NCBI RefSeq assembly: GCF_019837165.1 | Contig: NZ_JAGYHC010000001.1 | Location: forward strand, 1,240,001-1,304,000 | Source of the DNA: Virgibacillus sp. NKC19-3 | GTDB taxonomy: Bacteria > Bacillota > Bacilli > Bacillales > Amphibacillaceae | Length of the DNA stretch: 64,000 nucleotides | Direction of reading: 5' to 3' | Shown: positions 59,592-64,000 of the stretch, piece after piece | How positions within the stretch are numbered: the first letter of the stretch is position 1 | Layout of the letters: the number at the start of each line of letters is the position of its first letter | Program-made: the position numbers and the translations under genes | Notes under the pieces: generated by a model | The model's input: the letters and a program-made list of their open reading frames with translations, nothing else | What the model was told of the DNA's origin: nothing | Database searches by the model: none

Positions 59592-60644
59592 ATGCAGCAA
59601 ATATATAGCGATATTATACAGTTTCGGGGAAGTCATTATGATTTTGGCTATATGCAGGGAGAATTATTAAAGGATTCTATGATAATAACAAATCGCAGGA
59701 AGCAATGGAAGGTTAGAAAGCAACGTTTTTCTATTCATGAAAATGAAGTAAAACAAGCGATTGAAAAGGTTGCACCGGGAATTTGGGAAGAGCTGATTGG
59801 TTTACGCGATGGTCTGCAAATGTCGATGGAAGAGGTTTTAAAAGAATTCGGCGGATATCGACTTGACTACGTGAAGAGTGGATGTTCCATTTTTACCGGA
59901 TCTGATTATATGGTCCGAAATTATGATTTCCATCCAAGAACATATGAAGGACGTTATACGATTTTTCAACCGGATGATCAGGGGTATGCCGTTATTGGGC
60001 CTTCTCAGCGGATTACAGGACGAATGGATGGCATGAATGAAAAAGGGCTTGCAATGGGCTATAATTTTATCCATCGAAGAAAACCCGGTGAGGGTTTTAT
60101 CTGTAATATGATCGGTAGAATGGTCCTGGAGAACTGCGCCACTGCCTCCGAGGCAATCTCGCTCTTGAAGGAAATACCACATCGTCACTCATTTAGTTAT
60201 ATTGTGTTGGATGAAAATGAAGAAACATTTGTTATCGAAGCTACACCCAGAGGGGTGGAAGTACGCACGTCAAATGTTTGTACCAATCATTTCGAAGTAT
60301 TAAAAGAAGAAAATCGCCATCATTTAGATGATTCTTATAAACGAATGCAAGCAATCAAGCAGCAGCAAGATAAGGTTACGGATGAATACCGTGCATTTCG
60401 AATGTTGAATGATACAGATAAAGGCATTTTTTCCGATAAATATAAGCATTGGGCAGGAACTATTCATACATCTGCTTATTTTCCAAAGCAAAAGAAAGCA
60501 TGGTTTGCCTTAGGTGGTGACCGTAAGCCGGTTATTTTTGATTTTGACAGATGGCTTCGTGGAGAGCGAGTTACAACAAAACGGATCTTAGGGGAAGTTG
60601 ATACGGATCTGTCATTCGGTCACATGAATGAAGTTGTACGATGA
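59592..60644 (+). CDS. C45-type autoproteolytic acyltransferase/hydrolase
   Basis: A 350-residue Ntn hydrolase of the peptidase C45 / acyl-CoA:6-aminopenicillanate acyltransferase-like group. FRGSHYDFGYMQGELLKD, the nucleophile region VKSGCSIFTGSDYMVRNYDFHP, GRMDGMNEKGLAMGYNF and LDENEETFVIEATPRGVEV are family features. The Cys becomes N-terminal after self-cleavage. Substrate unknown; amide or penicillin hydrolysis is possible. ATG 59592 follows GAGGGA; ATG 59577 is alternative. Confidence 0.82.
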   Translation: MQQIYSDIIQFRGSHYDFGYMQGELLKDSMIITNRRKQWKVRKQRFSIHENEVKQAIEKVAPGIWEELIGLRDGLQMSMEEVLKEFGGYRLDYVKSGCSIFTGSDYMVRNYDFHPRTYEGRYTIFQPDDQGYAVIGPSQRITGRMDGMNEKGLAMGYNFIHRRKPGEGFICNMIGRMVLENCATASEAISLLKEIPHRHSFSYIVLDENEETFVIEATPRGVEVRTSNVCTNHFEVLKEENRHHLDDSYKRMQAIKQQQDKVTDEYRAFRMLNDTDKGIFSDKYKHWAGTIHTSAYFPKQKKAWFALGGDRKPVIFDFDRWLRGERVTTKRILGEVDTDLSFGHMNEVVR

Positions 60645-60861
60645 TTTGGGATAATTAGAGCTAATTTCTGCTTATTTTAAGGTTTAAAACGTATACGAAT
60701 AAGGGAAACTGTCTATATAAAGACTCTCTTAGCAGTTATGAGCGTATAGGTATATTCCTTACTGCATAAATCTTATAAAGACATTCGCTAAAGACCGCGT
60801 ATGCCAAGTTTTTCTAATAAATGTAGTTATAAAATCACAAGGTTATATAGGAGGTAGTTTA

Positions 60862-61533
60862 ATGAAACTTTATCAGGTAAGAAAAGGGCAATTTGTATTT
60901 TATAATAATGAACTGCACAAAGTATATTCTGTAAAGCCCGTGTTCAGAAAATCAATTCACTTGTACCGTTTGAAAGATATGCAGCAATTTTTAACAAGAG
61001 CCAGTGAAATTGAATTGTATAGACCTCAACATAACGATACATTTATCTTTTATGGAAAAAGGTATACGATTAATAAGGATAAGAAGCCAGAGCCAGGAGA
61101 CTATATTTTAATTACAAAACCTACGCCGGATTTTCTGGATCATTACTCCCTTAATGAAATTGAGAAAGTAGAAAACGTTGAAGATGGAAATGTGGTCACA
61201 ACAAAAGATAATGGTGTAAAACATAATGAGTATGTAGTTATGGTTCCTGGAAGGTCAGATGCGAGTCAAGAAATTGCTTATCGTGATAAAAATTTGGTGC
61301 CGGAATCACAGCAAATTGAAGATGAATCCATATCTTACTTATCGGAGAAAGATCATACATTAAAACCGGTAGTTGGCGATATCTATATTGATGTCATTAA
61401 TGAAACAAAAGCAATGATTGTTGCAATGACAGAGGATGAAGTTGTCTTCGGTCATGGGGTGCGAGTTCATGTTGCAGAGCTACTGGATGAAAATAATTTC
61501 ACGCTTGTGTACCAGTTTGAAGAAGATCTATAA
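60862..61533 (+). CDS. Conserved protein of unknown function
   Basis: A 223-residue soluble protein with no signal peptide or membrane segment. It is rich in short beta-like stretches: FVFYNNELHKVYSVKPVFRKSIHLYRLKDMQQFLTRASEIELY, TFIFYGKRYTINKDKKPEPGDYILI and GDIYIDVINETKAMIVAMTEDEVVFGHGVRV. The second and third look like related SH3-like or KOW-like modules. Ribosome site AGGAGGT. I do not recognise a family. Confidence 0.7.
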   Translation: MKLYQVRKGQFVFYNNELHKVYSVKPVFRKSIHLYRLKDMQQFLTRASEIELYRPQHNDTFIFYGKRYTINKDKKPEPGDYILITKPTPDFLDHYSLNEIEKVENVEDGNVVTTKDNGVKHNEYVVMVPGRSDASQEIAYRDKNLVPESQQIEDESISYLSEKDHTLKPVVGDIYIDVINETKAMIVAMTEDEVVFGHGVRVHVAELLDENNFTLVYQFEEDL

Positions 61534-61540
61534 GCAAGGA

Positions 61541-61573
61541 AATCCCAGCTGACATCGATGGCTGGGATTTTTG
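61541..61573 (+). terminator. Terminator after the unknown gene
   Basis: AAATCCCAGC and GCTGGGATTT form a perfect 10-bp stem with an 11-base loop, followed by Ts. Confidence 0.9.
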
Positions 61574-61620
61574 ATTTAGGCTCTTTTCGTACGTATTGTT
61601 GGTTTTAAATCTTCGTTGTT

Positions 61621-62076
61621 GATATGAACTGCGACGTAGTGAAAGTAACTTTATGAGGAGGTTCTCGTTCTAATGATAGTTGAGCGTAGGGATACCGCTA
61701 CGGAAACACATTCCGCGCACCTTAGGGGGCTGATGAGCACCTCGTGCTAGCGCACTTCGGCGTCTCATCGTAGCCTTTAGCTCCCGTCGGAGTCTACATG
61801 TGTTTCCTCCGCTAGCATTAACTTATTATATATTATTTATGTAATAAAGCAAAACAGTTTTGTGCTGTCACTAGTCCGGGTGAGTGAAGGGCAAGTCGAA
61901 TCCTGCGGGAACAAATGTCTTTGGTAGGACGAGCATTTACGCGTAGTCCCAGCACGTGTCCGAAGACCCCGCAGAGTGGGTTTCTCAAGGAGGCTGAGAC
62001 AGTGCCCGCGAAAAGCGACTGCCCGGAACGATCCCGGACGGCGACGAGTATTTCATATTACGTCGCAGTTTACATC
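61621..62076. mobile_element. TIR-bounded non-coding element A
   Basis: The left end GATATGAACTGCGACGTAGT and the right end, whose complement reads GATGTAAACTGCGACGTAAT, are inverted. Inside are CGCGCACCTTAGG, CTGATGAGC and CCTTTAGCTCCCG blocks shared with element B, and a second unit with GGGTGAGTGAAGGGCAAGTC. No transposase is encoded. It fills the gap 61574-62145. Confidence 0.65.
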
Positions 62077-62145
62077 TTTTGTGTCAGAAGCAACAGTCTT
62101 TTAGAAAACAGCCTTGCTTATTAATCCAACTTTCTACGATTTTGT

Positions 62146-63486
62146 TCAATCAATCATCGCTGAAGCTTTATAACCGAGAATATTAACCGGATCTTTTGGA
62201 CTGGAATAGGGAGGGGCATAAGCAAGTTCCAATTCAGGTAGATCCCATACAGTTAGTCTGGCTTTGATGGCTGTTGTCAGCACTGCAAGTCGTTTATCGA
62301 CTCCATCATATCCGACGATATGCGCTCCGTACAGAGTACCAGTTTTATCATCAAATAAAATTTTTAGCCAGAGCTTATCAGATCCAGGATAGTATCCTGC
62401 ATGAGAATAAGCTTGTAATGTAGACGCTTTAAACGTATACCCTAACTTTTTCAAGGAGGCACTATTATGCCCTGTTGCACCAACAGTTAGGTTAAACACT
62501 TTTAAAATAGCCGATCCGAGTGTCCCTTTATATGGGATATTTCCACCACTTAGGTGATTCGCGATTATAAAAGCTTGTCTGTGCGCGGGCCATGCGAGAG
62601 CTGTATGTGTTGGGGTTTGTGTGATTAAATCGTTTGTTTCAACAGCATCGCCCAACGCATAAACGTCCGGATCTATGGTTTGCATAAACTCATTTACAGA
62701 AATAGCGCCTGTATTTCCAAGCTTTAAAGAGGCATCCATAGCCAGCTTTGTATTTGGTTTCACTCCTGTTGCCATTAGCGTCATATCTGCCTGCAGGGTG
62801 TTTCCACTGGTAAGTTGAATTGTTTTCCCTTCATTGGAATAACCGGCCAACCCGTCGTTTAAAATGAGTTCGATGCCTTGTTTCTTTAGGTGATCTTCAA
62901 TAATAGCAGCTATATTTTTGTCGACTATTTTCATTACTTGGTCAGATCTGTCAATGATCGTACATTTTAGTCCTAAGGCATGCAGGTTTTCGACCATTTC
63001 CAAGCCAATAAAACCAGCGCCAATAATTGCGACGGTCTTTGGTCGGTTAGCTTTTATATAGCTGTGTATTTCATCCATATCCGGGATCGTGTGCATGGTG
63101 AATATACATGCCTTGTTTCTACCTTCCACGTCCGGGATAACGGCCGATGCCCCTGGTGCAAGAATTAGTTTATCATAGGTTTCATGGTATATACTTGATT
63201 CATCGCTTACCTTAATTTGCTTATTTTGCCGATCAATACTTGTAACTTCAGCTCTTGTTCTTATGGTGGTATCATATTTTTCACGAAATGTAGCTGTAGA
63301 TGTTAATAAGTCATCTCTACTTTCGACGACTTCCCCAATATAATAAGGCATTCCACAGTTTGAAAAAGAAATATGATCGCCTTTATCAAACATTACTATT
63401 TCTGACGCTTTATCATTCCTGCGAATTTGCGCTGCAACAGTTGCCCCTCCACCAACTCCACCGACAATTACAATCTTTTGAGCCAT
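62146..63486 (-). CDS. cdr: CoA-disulfide reductase-like flavoprotein
   Basis: A 446-residue pyridine nucleotide-disulfide oxidoreductase. KIVIVGGVGGGATVAAQIRR binds FAD, SFSNCGMPYYIG holds the single active cysteine typical of CoA-disulfide reductase, and VAIIGAGFIGLEMVENL binds NAD(P)H. It would keep coenzyme A reduced. ATG 63486 (MAQKIVIV) follows AAAGGAGCG; a longer frame begins at 63510. The gene stands alone between two TIR elements. Confidence 0.88.
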   Translation of the reverse strand: MAQKIVIVGGVGGGATVAAQIRRNDKASEIVMFDKGDHISFSNCGMPYYIGEVVESRDDLLTSTATFREKYDTTIRTRAEVTSIDRQNKQIKVSDESSIYHETYDKLILAPGASAVIPDVEGRNKACIFTMHTIPDMDEIHSYIKANRPKTVAIIGAGFIGLEMVENLHALGLKCTIIDRSDQVMKIVDKNIAAIIEDHLKKQGIELILNDGLAGYSNEGKTIQLTSGNTLQADMTLMATGVKPNTKLAMDASLKLGNTGAISVNEFMQTIDPDVYALGDAVETNDLITQTPTHTALAWPAHRQAFIIANHLSGGNIPYKGTLGSAILKVFNLTVGATGHNSASLKKLGYTFKASTLQAYSHAGYYPGSDKLWLKILFDDKTGTLYGAHIVGYDGVDKRLAVLTTAIKARLTVWDLPELELAYAPPYSSPKDPVNILGYKASAMID

Positions 63487-63569
63487 CTGAATCGCTCCTT
63501 TCTCTAACATACTATTTTTAAACCAACAGGATCTGCTTATCGCTCTTTTATCAATTTGACATAAAAACT

Positions 63570-63866
63570 AGAAATTGCGACGTAGTGACAATTCCTTAGC
63601 AAACACTGATTGAGAGCAAGTATACCGCTCCAGAAACACATTCCGCGCACCTTAGGCGGCTGATGAGCCTCCTTGTGACGTGAGCACTGCGGAGTCTCAT
63701 CGTAGCCTTTAGCTCCCGCAGGAGTCTCCATGTATTTCCTCCGCTGGTTAGTGTGGTTACTGCCACTAGATTGTACCGGTAATCACAATTCAAAATATCA
63801 CACCTCCTCACCCGAACGGCGATTATAGCTGATACTTATAGGAAACGGTAACTACGTCGCAGTTTA
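63570..63866. mobile_element. TIR-bounded non-coding element B
   Basis: The left end ATTGCGACGTAGTGACAATT (63574-63593) and the right end, whose complement reads AACTGCGACGTAGTTACCGT, are inverted. The core (CCGCGCACCTTAGG, GGCTGATGAGC, CATCGTAGCCTTTAGCTCCC) matches element A in the same orientation. It has no coding capacity and fills most of the gap 63487-63915. Confidence 0.65.
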
Positions 63867-63915
63867 CATCCACTGCGACAATGTAAAAGCAATGGTACAT
63901 ACGAAAGGGGCCTTT

Positions 63916-63999
63916 CTATATTGACCCCAGAAACACAATGATAATCGTAACAGGAACGAGCCATCGCATAATTTGAAACCATACCTGATAGAGACCGGG
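63916..63999 (-). CDS. 3' end of an NSS-family sodium-dependent transporter (partial)
   Basis: The minus-strand frame enters at the window edge and ends at TAG 63916-63918, reading LYQVWFQIMRWLVPVTIII and then VFLGSI. The pattern VWFxxxRxxxPxxIIxVFLxS is the usual last helix of bacterial neurotransmitter:sodium symporters. Only 27 residues are visible. Confidence 0.55.
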   Translation of the reverse strand, partial: PGLYQVWFQIMRWLVPVTIIIVFLGSI

Positions 64000-64000
64000 G

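Noticed and set aside
61915-62124. A 69-residue frame in the gap before cdr
   Set aside because: It lies inside TIR element A and reads across structured repeat sequence.

Overview
The window is a chromosomal segment of a low-GC Gram-positive bacterium of the family Bacillaceae. The gene order follows the Bacillus subtilis yebE - purEKBC(SQ)LFMNHD - yerA-yerB-yerC - pcrB-pcrA-ligA-camS - gatCAB - dgkB - rlmCD backbone. Interspersed 'GAGGCTGGGACAAAA'-type repeats and the general gene content point to the salt-tolerant Virgibacillus/Oceanobacillus/Lentibacillus side of the family. That placement is inference; no rRNA is present.

Layout. 1-4.0 kb: a DUF2179 membrane protein; a sodium:solute symporter broken by a frameshift, with a 46-residue partner protein, both behind a SAM-I riboswitch (minus strand); an aldo/keto reductase. 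4.1-16.2 kb: the purine operon, with paired PurR boxes, a sigma-A promoter, a guanine-type purine riboswitch and a terminator, then purE-K-B-C-L-F-M-N-H-D. 16.3-26.9 kb: a candidate structured leader RNA, a metallophosphoesterase, an adenine-deaminase homologue, yerB, yerC, pcrB, pcrA, ligA and camS. 27.1-28.9 kb: an XRE-TPR (RRNPP-type) regulator and a secreted peptide precursor with seven 17-residue repeats. 29-35 kb: gatCAB, a MITE-like repeat, dgkB, rlmCD. 35-51 kb: redox enzymes (MDR reductase, flavohaemoglobin, FAD reductase), a TetR-controlled ABC exporter, dus, a luciferase-like monooxygenase, ctaB, a pseudouridine synthase, a frameshifted RNase H gene and a PadR-DUF1700-DUF4097 operon. 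51-57 kb: a P1 peptidase, a 21-bp repeat array, and the FMN-riboswitch-controlled ribD-ribE-ribBA-ribH operon. 57-64 kb: an ABC-F gene with a frameshifted tail, membrane and hydrolase genes, CoA-disulfide reductase flanked by two TIR-bearing repeat elements, and the 3' end of an NSS transporter.

Two things stand out. First, the purine operon has lost its glutaminase parts in two places. purS and purQ are absent between purC and purL. PurF can no longer be translated with its N-terminal catalytic cysteine, and has also lost the glutamine-binding Arg and the oxyanion-hole Asn, while the PRPP-binding half of PurF and the synthase PurL look intact. This fits either an ammonia-dependent purine pathway or targeted decay. 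Second, the regulator and seven-repeat precursor look like a quorum-sensing pair with a multi-copy pheromone, with a perfect 16-bp palindrome in the leader.

Three other genes (symporter, RNase H homologue, ABC-F tail) carry small indels, two of them in homopolymers. Residual assembly error should be excluded for those. The PurF changes include substitutions and cannot be explained that way.
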